Numbered from the stretch's first letter, positions 1 to 9,156 are shown. The stretch is DNA of 64,000 nucleotides from JAFAYN01 sp963733105 (GCA_963733105.1 CAVTCB010000018.1:558001-622000), one strand, 5' to 3'. The notes: a model not told the origin generated them from the sequence alone. Program-made: numbers and translations.

Positions 1-178
1 TCACCTGGATGGTGCCGTTGGTGGTGTCGCCCGAGGTGCTCACCTGGTTCTGCGCGAAGCGCGTGTTCCCGGTGACGGTGCTGTTGATGTTGACGCGCGC
101 GTCGTCGGCCTTGGAGAAGCCGAGGGCCTTGCGGGCGATCGCCTCGGCCTCGTCGCGGGAGAAGAAACGGTCGGCCAT
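1..178 (-). CDS. TldE/PmbA-type metallopeptidase partner (partial, N-terminus only)
   Basis: Only the first 59 codons lie in the window; the gene runs off the left edge. The product starts MADRFFSRDEAEAIARKAL and continues with an N-terminal motif (AxNQVSTSGDTTNG-like) typical of TldD/PmbA proteins, which begin with a self-assembling alpha/beta domain. The start lies 3 nt after the stop of the upstream TldD-like gene, so the two are co-transcribed, as expected of TldD/TldE heterodimers. There is no signal peptide, unlike the TldD-like partner. Assignment rests on context plus the short N-terminus. Confidence 0.6.
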   Translation of the reverse strand, partial: MADRFFSRDEAEAIARKALGFSKADDARVNINSTVTGNTRFAQNQVSTSGDTTNGTIQV

Positions 179-181
179 GCC

Positions 182-1792
182 CTATGCTCTCCGTCCGGTG
201 TTGATGACGTTGATCTTGCGGAAGCGCGACGGGACGGACCCGTGGGAGACGGCGTTGGACTGCGAGGGCTGCCCCTTGCCGTCGTTGAACGAGCCGCCCA
301 GGAAGTAGCTGCTCTTCCCGCCGATCCCGTCCAGGGCGTTCCAGAACTCGGGGGTGCGCATCTGGTAGGCGACGTCCTTGAGCATGGGGCCCACCTTGCC
401 GTTCTTGATCTCGTAGAAGGCCTGCCCGCCGAACTGCGCGTTGTAGCGCTGCTGGTCGATGGAGAAGGAGCCGTCGCCGTCGATCAGGATGCCGTCCTTG
501 ACGTCGGCCACCAGCTCGTCGAGGGTGACGTCGCGCTCCGGGTTGGGGAGGAGGTTGACGTTGGGCATGCGCTGGAACTGCACGTCGGACCAGGTCTCCG
601 CGTAGGAGTTGCCGTGGCTCCGCACCGGCTTCCCCGACCGGCGGTACCAGTCGGCCAGCATGGGCGCCTGCTCGCGGGTGGTCTGCAGGTCGTTGAGCAC
701 GCCGTCCTTGACGATGAAGAACTCGTCGGGCTTCACCCCTTCGTCGTCCCACCCTACGGTGGAGAGGCCGCCGGGGGTGGAGCGCTCGCCCTGGATGTTC
801 ATCAGGGCGGGTCCGTAGCGGAACTGCCCCAGGAACCTCTCGGGCGGGGAGATGAAGGAGCTCCCGGCGTAGTTGGCCTCGAACCCCATGATGCGGTCCA
901 GCTCGGTGGGGTGGGCGATGCTCTCGTGGATGGTGAGCCAGAGGTGCGAGGGGAGGAGCACCAGGTCGTACCGCCCCGGCTGCACGGGCTTCGCGGTGAG
1001 CTTGCGCACGGCCGTCTCGGCCCAGCGGGGCGCGTTCTCCACCATGCGGGAGTCGCGCACGTGCTCGTACCCCAGCCCCATGGGCTGCACGTCGGTGGAC
1101 TGCAGCGTCTGGAACTCGCCGCCCCCGCCCACGGCGGTGACGTTCATGCGGGGGAGGGAGCGGTAGATGACCTGGTGCGTGAAGGTGCCCTCGGTGGAGG
1201 CGAAGGTCTTCTCCTCCCGCAAAAAGAACATGTTGAAGGTGACGAAGCGGGCCCCCTGCACCCGGAGGGCGGCGTCGTTGGCGGCGAGCATCAGCCCCAC
1301 CTTCTCCTCGACCGGGACCTCGAAGGGGTCGATCTCGACGGGGGAGCGCCAGGTGGCGTCGGGGTACTTCTCCACCGGGGCCAGCTCCACGGCGCGGGGG
1401 CGGGCGGCGGAGTTGGCCCTGGCCTGCGCCACGGCCACCCGGGCGATCCGCTCCACCTCGGCGGTGGTGAGGTCGCGGCTGGCGGCGAAGCCCCAGGTGC
1501 CGCCGGCCAGCACGCGCACCCCGAAGCCGAAGGTTTCGGTGTCGGTGAGGCCGGTGATCTGCCGCTCGCGCGTGGAGAGGTTCTGGTTGCGGTTGCGGGA
1601 GATGCGGACGTCGGCGTAGGTGGCTCCGGCGAGCCGGGCGGCGTCCAGGGCGCGCATGGCCAGCTCGCGCACGGCGGGGTCGGCCTGCGGGGCGGGCGTG
1701 GCGCGCGCGACGCCCGCGAGGGCGTCGGGTCCGAAAGCGGTGATCCCGGCCGCCACGAGGGCGCCCTGCACCAGGAACTCACGACGGTCCAT
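182..1792 (-). CDS. TldD/PmbA-family metallopeptidase with Tat signal
   Basis: 536 aa. The N-terminus carries a twin-arginine motif (DRREFLVQG, residues 2-10) followed by a hydrophobic stretch and Ala-rich cleavage region, so export by Tat is likely. The zinc motif HExxxH of the TldD subunit is seen as HESIAH at residues 289-294, followed by a conserved FEANYAGSSF segment. TldD/TldE proteases degrade unfolded or modified peptides; the TldD subunit carries the metal site. The next gene downstream starts 3 nt later and is the probable TldE-type partner. The classical E. coli pair is cytoplasmic, so a Tat signal here is noteworthy. Confidence 0.85.
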   Translation of the reverse strand: MDRREFLVQGALVAAGITAFGPDALAGVARATPAPQADPAVRELAMRALDAARLAGATYADVRISRNRNQNLSTRERQITGLTDTETFGFGVRVLAGGTWGFAASRDLTTAEVERIARVAVAQARANSAARPRAVELAPVEKYPDATWRSPVEIDPFEVPVEEKVGLMLAANDAALRVQGARFVTFNMFFLREEKTFASTEGTFTHQVIYRSLPRMNVTAVGGGGEFQTLQSTDVQPMGLGYEHVRDSRMVENAPRWAETAVRKLTAKPVQPGRYDLVLLPSHLWLTIHESIAHPTELDRIMGFEANYAGSSFISPPERFLGQFRYGPALMNIQGERSTPGGLSTVGWDDEGVKPDEFFIVKDGVLNDLQTTREQAPMLADWYRRSGKPVRSHGNSYAETWSDVQFQRMPNVNLLPNPERDVTLDELVADVKDGILIDGDGSFSIDQQRYNAQFGGQAFYEIKNGKVGPMLKDVAYQMRTPEFWNALDGIGGKSSYFLGGSFNDGKGQPSQSNAVSHGSVPSRFRKINVINTGRRA

Positions 1793-1908
1793 GGACTCTC
1801 CGGGTCGGATGAGTGGTTCTGGGGGAAGAGGACGAAAAAGTTAGATCGGGCGTTCGACCGGTGCAAGGGCGGGCGGACGGGTGCGCGGCTTGCGGTCTGC
1901 GCGCTCCC

Positions 1909-3246
1909 ATGAGCCACCACCCACTCCGCGTCGCCGTGGTCGGGGCGGGCCCCTCGGGGGCTGCCGCGGCGCACGTCCTGGCCCGTGCCGGGGCCGCCGT
2001 GACCGTGCTGGAGGCCCGCCCGGAGCCGGGCGGGCGCACCCGGACGGAGCGGGTGGGCGACTTCCGGGTGGACGCGGGGACGCAGCTCTTCGGCTCCATG
2101 TACACGGAGATGCTCCGGCTGCTGGGCGAGGCGGGGGCGGGGGGGCTGGCGGTGCGCTCGGCGGGGCGCGACGCGCTGCGCCGCGGGGGGCGCACGCACG
2201 AGGTGGTGTACGGGAGCGCGGCGAGCATGCTGGCGTCGGGCGCGCTCCCGCTGGCGCTCAAGCTCCGCCTGGGGGCCACCTACCTCCCCTTCCTGTCGCG
2301 CCACGAGGGGGCGCTGGAGATGCACGCGCTGGAGCGCGCGGCGGCGGCGGGGCTGGACCGCGAGTCGATCGCGGCCTGGGGGGAGCGGGAGATGGGGCGC
2401 GACTTCGTGGAGCTGCTGGCGGGGCCGCTCCTGGCCACCGGGTACGGCCTGGCGCCGGAGGAGACGACGGCGGCGCTCTACCACATGCTGGCGAGCCACG
2501 GCACCTCGGTGCAGGTGCTGGCCCTGCGCGGGGGGGCGGCGGGGTTCTGCGCGGCGCTGCTCGCGGGGGTGCGCGGGCGGGGCGGGGAGGTGCGCACGGG
2601 GACGGCGGTGGGGCGGGTGGAGGCGCGCGGGGAGGGGGTGGAGGTGTCGGGGGCGGGGTGGAGCGAGGGGTTCGACGCGGCGGTGGTGGCGCTCCCGGCG
2701 CCCGCGGCGCGCGCGGTGCTGGCCGGGTGGAGCGCGGCGGAGGCGCTGGCGGCGGTGCGGATGCGCCCCACGGTGTCGCTGGCGCTCTTCCTGGATCGCC
2801 CGGCGGGGGTGCGCTGGTTCGGGCTCTCCTTCCCCCGCGCGGAGTCGCGCGCCGTGGCCGCGGTGTGCGTGGAGGAGAACAAGGGGCCGGGGCTGGTCCC
2901 GGAGGGGCGGGGGCTGCTGGTGGTGTTCCCCACGCCGGGGGCGGGGGAGGCGCTGGCGGAGGCGGAGCCCCGGCGCGTGGTGGAGGCGCTGGTGCCGGAC
3001 GTGGCGGGGGCGCTCCCCTCGGTGCGCGGCCGGATCACGGACGCGGAGGTGTACCGCTGGCCGGAGGGGTGGACGCTCTTCCCGCCCGGGTACGCGGCCC
3101 GGCTCCCGGAGCTGCGGCGCATCGACGCGGGCCTGGGGCGGGTCGCGCTCGCGGGGGACTACCTGTACGCGCCGACGGTGGAGGGGGCGGTGGTGTCGGG
3201 GGTGCGCGCGGCGGAGCGGGTGCTGGAGCGCCTTCGCCGCGCGTGA
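1909..3246 (+). CDS. FAD-dependent oxidoreductase, amine-oxidase/protoporphyrinogen-oxidase fold
   Basis: 445 aa from the ATG at 1909, chosen because the dinucleotide-binding fold starts immediately after it. The N-terminal Rossmann motif VGAGPSGAAAAHVL (GxGxxG) is followed by an acidic strand end (VLEARPEPGGRTRTE), the GGR(S/T)RT signature of amine-oxidase-type flavoproteins. The C-terminus has the matching FAD-binding segment (GLGRVALAGDYLYAPTVEGAVVSG). Substrate cannot be told from sequence; protoporphyrinogen, carotenoid or amine oxidation are all possible. It is divergent from the TldD-like gene, 116 bp away. Confidence 0.75.
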   Translation: MSHHPLRVAVVGAGPSGAAAAHVLARAGAAVTVLEARPEPGGRTRTERVGDFRVDAGTQLFGSMYTEMLRLLGEAGAGGLAVRSAGRDALRRGGRTHEVVYGSAASMLASGALPLALKLRLGATYLPFLSRHEGALEMHALERAAAAGLDRESIAAWGEREMGRDFVELLAGPLLATGYGLAPEETTAALYHMLASHGTSVQVLALRGGAAGFCAALLAGVRGRGGEVRTGTAVGRVEARGEGVEVSGAGWSEGFDAAVVALPAPAARAVLAGWSAAEALAAVRMRPTVSLALFLDRPAGVRWFGLSFPRAESRAVAAVCVEENKGPGLVPEGRGLLVVFPTPGAGEALAEAEPRRVVEALVPDVAGALPSVRGRITDAEVYRWPEGWTLFPPGYAARLPELRRIDAGLGRVALAGDYLYAPTVEGAVVSGVRAAERVLERLRRA

Positions 3247-3273
3247 GCGGGGGGGGGCGCCCCCGCGGAGCCG

Positions 3274-3738
3274 TCACTCCGCCGCGCGCCAGCTCCCGTC
3301 GGGCTGCGGAATCCAGCGCACCCCCTCGCCGTCGAGCCACTCGCCGACGGGCTCGCCCGGCACGGCGTCGGAGCCGAAGCGCAGCACGTGGCCGTCGGGG
3401 TCGGACACCTGCATCTCGCGCGCGCCCCAGGGATAGTTCGTGGGGGGATGCCGGATGGCGGCGCCGCGCGCGTGGAGCTCCTCGTGGAGGGCGTCCGCGT
3501 CGCTCACGCCGACGTACGTCCAGGTGCCGGGGTGCCCCTGGCCGCCCTCGCACAGCATGAGCGAGGCGCGCCCGCGCCCCACGGACGCGAAGCCGTCCTC
3601 GCGCCACTGCACGGCGAAGCCGAGGACGTCGACGTACCAGGCCAGGCTCGCGTCGAGGCTGGCGACGCGGAGGATGGGGGTGACGCCGCCGAACTCCACG
3701 GCGGACGCGAGGACGGCGGCGCTCTCGTGCCCGGGCAT
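3274..3738 (-). CDS. VOC-family (glyoxalase/bleomycin-resistance-like) protein
   Basis: 154 aa. A start at the ATG ending at 3738 is supported by a strong upstream GAGGAGG ribosome binding site. The fold repeats two beta-alpha-beta-beta-beta units: VTPILRVASLDASLAWYVDV opens the first, and the second ends in the diagnostic VSDPDGHVLRFGSD. Such proteins are metal-dependent lyases, dioxygenases or resistance proteins; this one resembles the bleomycin-resistance-like group, but the substrate is unknown. It sits at the end of a run of small minus-strand genes. Confidence 0.8.
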   Translation of the reverse strand: MPGHESAAVLASAVEFGGVTPILRVASLDASLAWYVDVLGFAVQWREDGFASVGRGRASLMLCEGGQGHPGTWTYVGVSDADALHEELHARGAAIRHPPTNYPWGAREMQVSDPDGHVLRFGSDAVPGEPVGEWLDGEGVRWIPQPDGSWRAAE

Positions 3739-3797
3739 GAGGCCTCCTCGGTGTCGGGTGGACCGCCTCCGGGCAGACTCCCTGCCCGGATTTCCTG

Positions 3798-4163
3798 CTA
3801 CGGAACCGCGCCCGTCGCCACGAGGAGCAGGCCCAGGACGATGGCGACGGCGACGGAAGCGGCGAGCGCCAGGAGCCATCGCTTCTGTGAGAAGCGGGGA
3901 GGCGCGTCGGCTGCGGGAGCCGAGGGAGGGGTTCCCCCGGCCTGCGCGACGAAGACCTGGAGCAGCGGAAAGAGGTCGTCTGCGGTGAACTCCGCGCCGT
4001 ACCCGCCGCTCTCCAGGGATTCCCTGACGTCGGGTGTCCGCGAGATCCACGCGTCGAGCTCCTCCGGGGTCCGGGCAGTCGTTCCGTCCCGGACCATCCG
4101 CGACGCCATGGCGCGGGTTGTCTCGCGGACTTCGTTGGGGAACCTGTACCTGGACGGTCGCAT
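3798..4163 (-). CDS. Small hypothetical protein with C-terminal membrane anchor
   Basis: 121 aa, no recognised family. The first 90 residues are polar, with a Pro/Ala-rich linker near residues 78-90. A single hydrophobic helix follows (LLALAASVAVAIVLGLLLV, roughly 97-115) and reaches almost to the C-terminus, giving a tail-anchored topology with the N-terminal domain inside. GAGGGATTC upstream of the ATG can serve as ribosome binding site. It may be a membrane-tethered regulator, but nothing in the sequence shows this. Confidence 0.55.
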   Translation of the reverse strand: MRPSRYRFPNEVRETTRAMASRMVRDGTTARTPEELDAWISRTPDVRESLESGGYGAEFTADDLFPLLQVFVAQAGGTPPSAPAADAPPRFSQKRWLLALAASVAVAIVLGLLLVATGAVP

Positions 4164-4261
4164 CGGAATCCCTCTGCGGGTGGAGACGCGTCACCTGGAG
4201 CAGGGTCGGCGGAACGTGACAGGCAAGCGCCGCGCCCGAGCTCCGGAGACGGCGGGCGTGG

Positions 4262-4750
4262 TCATCGCCCGAGGACCTCCCCGACGTCCTCCCACACCAT
4301 CCAGTGCTTGCGGAGGTGCTTCGCCCCGTGGCGGGCGTAGAACCGGCCGCCCCGCTCGCTCCCCACGTCCACGCAGACCCGCCGCGCGCCCTGCTCGACG
4401 AACCAGCCCGCGAGCCGGCGGAGCAGCCCCGCGGCCACCTCGCCTCCGCGGTAGGCCGGGAGGACGTAGAGGTACTGCAGCTCGCCGTCGCAGCCGAAGC
4501 GGCGCGTCAGGTGCCCCGCGATGTACCCGACCGGGGAGTCCCCGTCCAGCGCCATCCACATCGCCCGTGGAGGAAGCGCCTGCTGCGGGTGGTGCTCGCC
4601 CAGGAGGTACGGCAGCATGCGCGGGTCGGCCGCGTCGCCGGGCTCGCCCCGGCCGGGGAGGAGCGCCAGCGAGGGCACGTCGGCCGCCCCGGCCTGGCGG
4701 AACCGGATCCCGCCGGACTCCGGGGCGAGGGCGGACGGAGGCCCGGACAC
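4262..4750 (-). CDS. GNAT-family N-acetyltransferase
   Basis: About 162 aa from a GTG that overlaps the TAG stop of the upstream SRPBCC gene by one base (TAGTG), which suggests translational coupling. The acetyl-CoA-binding part is visible as YLYVLPAYRGGEVAAGLLRRL (motif A, R/QxxGxG/A-like, here RGGEVA) followed by GARRVCVDVGSERGGRFYARHGA, the usual strand plus helix with a conserved Y/F before the final strand. Substrate is unknown. An alternative internal start cannot be excluded. Confidence 0.75.
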   Translation of the reverse strand: MSGPPSALAPESGGIRFRQAGAADVPSLALLPGRGEPGDAADPRMLPYLLGEHHPQQALPPRAMWMALDGDSPVGYIAGHLTRRFGCDGELQYLYVLPAYRGGEVAAGLLRRLAGWFVEQGARRVCVDVGSERGGRFYARHGAKHLRKHWMVWEDVGEVLGR

Positions 4751-5241
4751 TATCCGGGCCCGCCCGGGCCTCCCGCCGGAGCCGGGCCCGCCTCCACCAG
4801 CTTCGCGAGCTTGTCGAGCGACATCGCCCACCCCGTCTCGTTGTCGGCCGGGGCGACGCCCGGCGGCAGGTCGTCGTGCGTGGCCACCAGCTCCGTGCCG
4901 CCGTCCGCGGCGGCGAGCGTGAAGGTGACGGTCATCTCGCCGCGCATCGCCGGGTCGTCGGTCTCGAACTCCATCACCTCGACCACGCGCTCGTCGGGCA
5001 CCAGCTCGAGGAAGCGGCCGTGGTAGGTGTCGGTGTGCGCGGTGGTCTTCCCGGCCCCGGTCGGCTCTTCGTAGGTGAGCGAGACGCGGAACGAGCCGCC
5101 TTCGCGGGCGTCGAACTCGTGCACCCGGCTCGTCATCCCGTCGGGCACCATCCACGTCGCGATCGCCCCTGCGTCCAGGATCGCGCGGTAGACCGTCTCG
5201 GGGGGCGCGTTCAGGTGCCGGGTGATGCGGGTGCTACCCAT
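4750..5241 (-). CDS. AHSA1/SRPBCC-family protein
   Basis: 163 aa. START-like fold of the AHSA1 (activator of Hsp90 ATPase homologue) group: the N-terminus ITRHLNAPPETVYRAILDAG, the FDAREGGSFRVSL segment and the C-terminal ETGWAMSLDKLAKLVE helix are all characteristic. These bind hydrophobic ligands in a deep cavity; function is usually unknown. It overlaps the upstream methyltransferase by 8 nt and the downstream acetyltransferase by 1 nt, so all three are in one transcript. Confidence 0.85.
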   Translation of the reverse strand: MGSTRITRHLNAPPETVYRAILDAGAIATWMVPDGMTSRVHEFDAREGGSFRVSLTYEEPTGAGKTTAHTDTYHGRFLELVPDERVVEVMEFETDDPAMRGEMTVTFTLAAADGGTELVATHDDLPPGVAPADNETGWAMSLDKLAKLVEAGPAPAGGPGGPG

Positions 5242-5884
5242 GGGTCGAGATCTCCTTTCGGGCGAGAAGGTATGCCCGCCGGCTGGGGTACTCCACGTCG
5301 GGATAGGGCTCCCGCGTCACCGTCTCCACGTCCACGAAGCCCGCGGAGGCCAGCCCGGAGCGGACCGCGTCGGGCATGAAGAACGAGAAGTGGAGCGAGA
5401 CCGGCTGCCCGAGGAATTCCTCCACGTGGACGCGGTCCTCGCCCACGTGGAAGGCGAGCAGGAGACGCCCGCCCGGCTCCAGGACCCGGTGCATCCCGGT
5501 GATGGCGTCCTGCAGTTCCGGCGGGGAGAAGTGCACGATGGAGTAGAAGGCCACGAGGCCCGCCGCGGAGCGGTCGGGGTAGGGGAGGGCGAGCATGTCG
5601 CCCTCGTCGAAGGCGATCTCCGGGTTCAGCCGGCGGGCGTGGCCGAGCAGCCCGGGGGAGAGGTCGAGCCCGCGCACGGCGACGCCGAGGGAGTGCAGGA
5701 AGGCGGTGGTCTGTCCCGGGCCGCAGCCGAGGTCGTACACCGTCCCTCCGGGGCGGACCCCGTCCGCGAACCGGCGCAGGATCTCGCGGTCGAGCGGCTT
5801 GTGGGCGAGCTCGCCGGAGAAGCGCTCGGTGTACTCCGACGCGACCGAGTCGTAGGCGCGGCGGATGGGTTCATGGTTCCGCAT
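5234..5884 (-). CDS. Class I SAM-dependent methyltransferase
   Basis: 216 aa. Motif I is VYDLGCGPGQTTAFL (about residues 48-62), the acidic end of the second strand is RGLDLSPGLL, and GLVAFYSIVHF marks motif IV, all of the Methyltransf_11/25 type. It acts on a small molecule, not on nucleic acid, as far as the fold tells. It begins 7 nt downstream of the PPOX gene and overlaps the AHSA1 gene, consistent with a small operon of detoxification or tailoring genes. Confidence 0.8.
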   Translation of the reverse strand: MRNHEPIRRAYDSVASEYTERFSGELAHKPLDREILRRFADGVRPGGTVYDLGCGPGQTTAFLHSLGVAVRGLDLSPGLLGHARRLNPEIAFDEGDMLALPYPDRSAAGLVAFYSIVHFSPPELQDAITGMHRVLEPGGRLLLAFHVGEDRVHVEEFLGQPVSLHFSFFMPDAVRSGLASAGFVDVETVTREPYPDVEYPSRRAYLLARKEISTHG

Positions 5885-5891
5885 CGGCGGG

Positions 5892-6518
5892 CTAGTACAG
5901 GGTCTCGCGGATGCGCGCCTCCGCTTCCCGGTCGTACGCCGCCGCGTCGACTCCGCTGCGGGTGTGGGCGGCGAGCACGGTCCCGAGGCTGGGCAGCGAG
6001 GAGCGGGGGACGTGCCGGGCCGGGTTCCACAGCTCGGAGCGCACGAGCGCCTTGGCGCACTGGATGAACGCCTCGTCCACGGAGACCACCAGCACGGTGG
6101 CCGGGTCCTTTTCGCCGACCCGGAAGCGCTCCCGGAGCGCCGGGTCGCGGGAGACGCGGGCGCGGCCGTTCACGCGGAGCGTCTCGTTCACTCCCGGCAC
6201 GAGGAAGGTCAGCCCCACGGCCGGGTTCTCGACGATGTTGCGAAGGCTGTCGAGCCGGTTGTTCCCCCTGCGGTCCGGGAGCAGGAGGGTCTTCTCGTCG
6301 GCCACCCGGGCGAAGCCGGGATGGTCGCCGCGCGGCGAGCAGTCGGCTCCCCTGCTGCCGCAGGTCGCCAGCAGCAGGAAAGGCGAGGCCGCGATGAAGG
6401 CGCGGCAGTGCTCGTCGAGCCGGTCGATCTGCTTGAGGACCGCGCGCTCGCTCGGCGGCTCGTAGAGCGCGGCCAGCTCGTCGAGCGAGGTGATGACGTG
6501 GGATTCGTCGATCTGCAT
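5892..6518 (-). CDS. PPOX-class FMN-dependent pyridoxamine 5'-phosphate oxidase-family protein
   Basis: 208 aa. The split-barrel flavin domain is seen in SPFLLLATCGSRGADCSPRGD, LLLPDRRGNNRLDSL and a C-terminal half with VNGRARVSRDP and CAKALVRSELW. This pattern fits the MSMEG_1061/DR_2398 type PPOX subgroup rather than the biosynthetic PdxH. A flavin-dependent redox role on a small molecule is likely; the substrate is unknown. It heads the 6518-to-4262 minus-strand gene run. Confidence 0.8.
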   Translation of the reverse strand: MQIDESHVITSLDELAALYEPPSERAVLKQIDRLDEHCRAFIAASPFLLLATCGSRGADCSPRGDHPGFARVADEKTLLLPDRRGNNRLDSLRNIVENPAVGLTFLVPGVNETLRVNGRARVSRDPALRERFRVGEKDPATVLVVSVDEAFIQCAKALVRSELWNPARHVPRSSLPSLGTVLAAHTRSGVDAAAYDREAEARIRETLY

Positions 6519-6545
6519 GGTCGCCGGGGTGGATGAGGTCTCCCG

Positions 6546-8507
6546 CTACCGCTCCAGGGGCTCGCAGCGGGACGCCAGCTCGGCCAGGTCCCAGCTGCGG
6601 GCGGGCGTGCCGTTGTAGTCGGTGCCTCTCACCCAGCAGGTGACCGACTGCGGCTCGATCGCGGACTGGACCGAGTTGCGTCCCAGGAGCCACTGGAAGA
6701 GAGTGGTGCGCGTCTTCACCTTCGGCATCCGCATGGGGAGCGGCACCAGGGTTCCCGCGGAGGTGACGCCGGCCGGGACCGAGTCCAGGTGTGCGGACAC
6801 GTCCTCGTAGTCGTACCGGTACGGGTAGTACCACAGCGGCCGGTCCTGCGGCCGGAGGAGGCTGGTGTTGGCGACGGCCCAGGGACCGTTCCTGAACTTC
6901 GCGCCGTTGGTGTGGAAGACGACGTCCACTCCGGGCGTGTCCCCGGACGGGCCGGGGTTCACGACCAGCTCCGCGAACGACGCGCTCTGGCTGATCTTCC
7001 CCGCGGGCCTGACCTGGAAGGGCCCCGCCCGCTTGGCCACGTCCAGGTGGTAGTTCGCCGCGATGGCGGCCCCCGGCAGCGAGTGCGCGATCCCGGAGCT
7101 GACGACCTCCTGCCCGACCACCCGGCCGCCGATGGTGAGGAAGAACAGGGCAGAGTAGTGCACGTCCCCGCTGAGCACCAGGAGCCGGTCTTTCGGGTTG
7201 GACGCGAAGTGGTCCCCGAGGACGTGGAGCAGGCGCTCCCTCGCCTCCCGGTTGTCGGGGCTGTCCCAGCTGTCCCTCAGGTCGTCGTCCAGCTCGGAGA
7301 TGCTCGCTTTCTTCAGGAGCCGGTTGGGGAACAGGGGGACACCGACGGTGAGGACGTACAGGTCCCCGTTCTCCGGCCTGCCGCGGGCCAGCCACTCCCG
7401 CACCGCGCTCCGCTCGGTCTCCTCGAAGATGGAAGGGCTCCGCCCCCGGGTGGACCTGGAGTCGAGCATGAGCACGTGCGTGCGCTCTCCGTGGCTGAAC
7501 GGCGTGTGCAGCGTCTGCCCGCCGGCCACCAGCGCGTCGTACCCGGCCTGGCTCAGCGTGCCCGGCGCATAGGAGCGCAGCAGCTGGTTGGCGATGAACG
7601 CGTGCCGCGCGACGCGGAAGTAGGTGCTCATCGTGTCCGACCGCTCGTCGTCCTGCGAGCCCCAGCCGTCGCGGATCTCGTGGTCGTCCCACATCATGAA
7701 CGACGGCAGCTTCGAGAACGCCTGCGCGACGGGGGGCAGCGAGAAGTTGTAGCGGTACACGGCGTCGAGGGCGCCGTACAGCGAGTCGGCGTCGGTGTGG
7801 ACCAGCCACCGGTTCGAGTCCCGCCCCCTGAAGAAGGCCAGCGGCCGCGGGGTGTTCGGGTCGGGGTCCACGTAGACCTGGTCCCCCAGCCCCAGGACGA
7901 ACGCCGGCCGCTCGGGGAGCTGCCCCCGGCTGTCCTCTCCCCCGGCCCGGGCGCCCATCCTCAGCCACAGCGACAGGTCGCGGGCGTAGATGCCGCCGCC
8001 GTGCCCGGTGCTGAACGGCTCGCTGCAGCTGTAGGCGAGGAAGCTGAAGCGGCCGGGGTCGGGCGACTGCGGGAGCACGGGGACGACCACCTGCGCGGAG
8101 CTGCCTCCCACGCGGAGGGTGCAGGGGAGCGGCGCGGCGCCGCCGTCGCTCCGGGTGATGGCGAGCTTGGAGACGCCGAACCGGGCGTCGTGCACTTCCT
8201 CGCGCACGTCGACGGCGTCGGTGCCGGCGCACGCGATGCTCCAGCTCCGGGCGGCGGCGCCCCGGCCGGCGTCCGACCTGGCCCACGCGGCGATCCGGTT
8301 CCCCGCCGCGGCGCCCAGGTGCACCACCACCGGCGGCACCTCGCCGCCCACGGAGCTCCAGATGGCCTGGTAGCGCTCCCGGAGAGCAGCAGGGCCGATC
8401 CGTGTGATGGGGGCCTCGGGTGCGGGGGCGGACTGGACGGCGGTGCCGCACGCCGCGCCGATGAGCGGAAGGGCTACGGCGAGCACGGACCTGGCGACTG
8501 GAGTCAT
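6546..8507 (-). CDS. PhoD-like phosphatase, lipoprotein
   Basis: 653 aa. A lipoprotein signal ends at Cys20 (lipobox LIGAAC), so it is probably anchored in a membrane facing the periplasm or exterior. The PhoD-like metallophosphoesterase core shows the motifs YSCSEPF, LGLGDQVYVDPD, MMWDDHEIRDGWG and VLSGDVHYSALFF, which supply Asp, His and Asn ligands for the metal centre. It should hydrolyse phosphomono- or diesters, probably in phosphate scavenging. The N-terminal 130 residues form the usual beta-sandwich. No Pho-box was recognised upstream. Confidence 0.85.
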   Translation of the reverse strand: MTPVARSVLAVALPLIGAACGTAVQSAPAPEAPITRIGPAALRERYQAIWSSVGGEVPPVVVHLGAAAGNRIAAWARSDAGRGAAARSWSIACAGTDAVDVREEVHDARFGVSKLAITRSDGGAAPLPCTLRVGGSSAQVVVPVLPQSPDPGRFSFLAYSCSEPFSTGHGGGIYARDLSLWLRMGARAGGEDSRGQLPERPAFVLGLGDQVYVDPDPNTPRPLAFFRGRDSNRWLVHTDADSLYGALDAVYRYNFSLPPVAQAFSKLPSFMMWDDHEIRDGWGSQDDERSDTMSTYFRVARHAFIANQLLRSYAPGTLSQAGYDALVAGGQTLHTPFSHGERTHVLMLDSRSTRGRSPSIFEETERSAVREWLARGRPENGDLYVLTVGVPLFPNRLLKKASISELDDDLRDSWDSPDNREARERLLHVLGDHFASNPKDRLLVLSGDVHYSALFFLTIGGRVVGQEVVSSGIAHSLPGAAIAANYHLDVAKRAGPFQVRPAGKISQSASFAELVVNPGPSGDTPGVDVVFHTNGAKFRNGPWAVANTSLLRPQDRPLWYYPYRYDYEDVSAHLDSVPAGVTSAGTLVPLPMRMPKVKTRTTLFQWLLGRNSVQSAIEPQSVTCWVRGTDYNGTPARSWDLAELASRCEPLER

Positions 8508-8754
8508 GCGGACTTGCCCCGGTGTGGTGGATACGTGGCGATGGGGTGAGGGGGCTCGAATGCGGCCGCTGCCGATTCTATCAGGTCCCGACGTGCCGGA
8601 ACAGATCAGGCTCGACGATCAGGCCTCGCTTCGTCCCTCGGTGCCGGAGCCATGTTGGATGGACACGGACGCGCGGATTCCCACGGCCCGCCGGAAGGGA
8701 GGCGAGCCGCGCGGCCCGGTGCGTCGTCAGGGGCGTGGGGGAGAGGCCGGCATG

Positions 8755-9148
8755 TTACCAGATCCGACGCACACCATACGCATCGAGCGCGGCGTCCACG
8801 CTGATGATCGGCAGGTCTTCTGCGCGTGCCTGAGCAACGAGCAGGCGGTCGAATGGGTCGCGGTGGTGGAGCGGCAAGCGGATCAGTTCGGCGAGGTGGG
8901 CGAGCTCGATTCCCAGCACGCCGATCTGCTGGCGCTCCAGCTGCTCAGGAATGAACTCTACGAAGAGGGCGCTCCAGGGAGAGCTTGCCGAGGCCATGCT
9001 TGATGGCGATCTCCCACAGGCTCGCCATGCTGACCGATATGAGGTTCTCTCGGGATTCGATGAGTGTGCGGGCGGGGCGGCTCAGCCGTTCGCTGCCGCT
9101 GATGAACCAGATAAAGCTGTGCGTGTCCAGCAGCGCGCGCGTAGGCAT
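8755..9148 (-). pseudogene. PIN-domain (VapC-like) toxin, frameshifted
   Basis: The N-terminal half (MPTRALLDTHSFIWFISG..., with the catalytic Asp in LLDTH and SLWEIAIKHGLGKLSLERP) and the C-terminal half (FVEFIPEQLER...LPLHHRDPFDRLLVAQA...SVDAALDAYGVRRIW) are both typical PIN toxin, but in different frames. The coding span is 3n+1 nt. Removing one base near 8961-8971 gives an intact protein of about 130 aa with the family's normal spacing. Either the toxin is inactivated or the base is a sequence error. PIN toxins are Mg-dependent RNases; the Phd-like antitoxin lies directly upstream. Confidence 0.8.
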
Positions 9149-9156
9149 CGGCTGGG

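Noticed and set aside
242..1912. 556-codon plus-strand frame opposite the TldD-like gene
   Set aside because: Antisense shadow with Val/Gly/His-rich composition and no recognisable domain.
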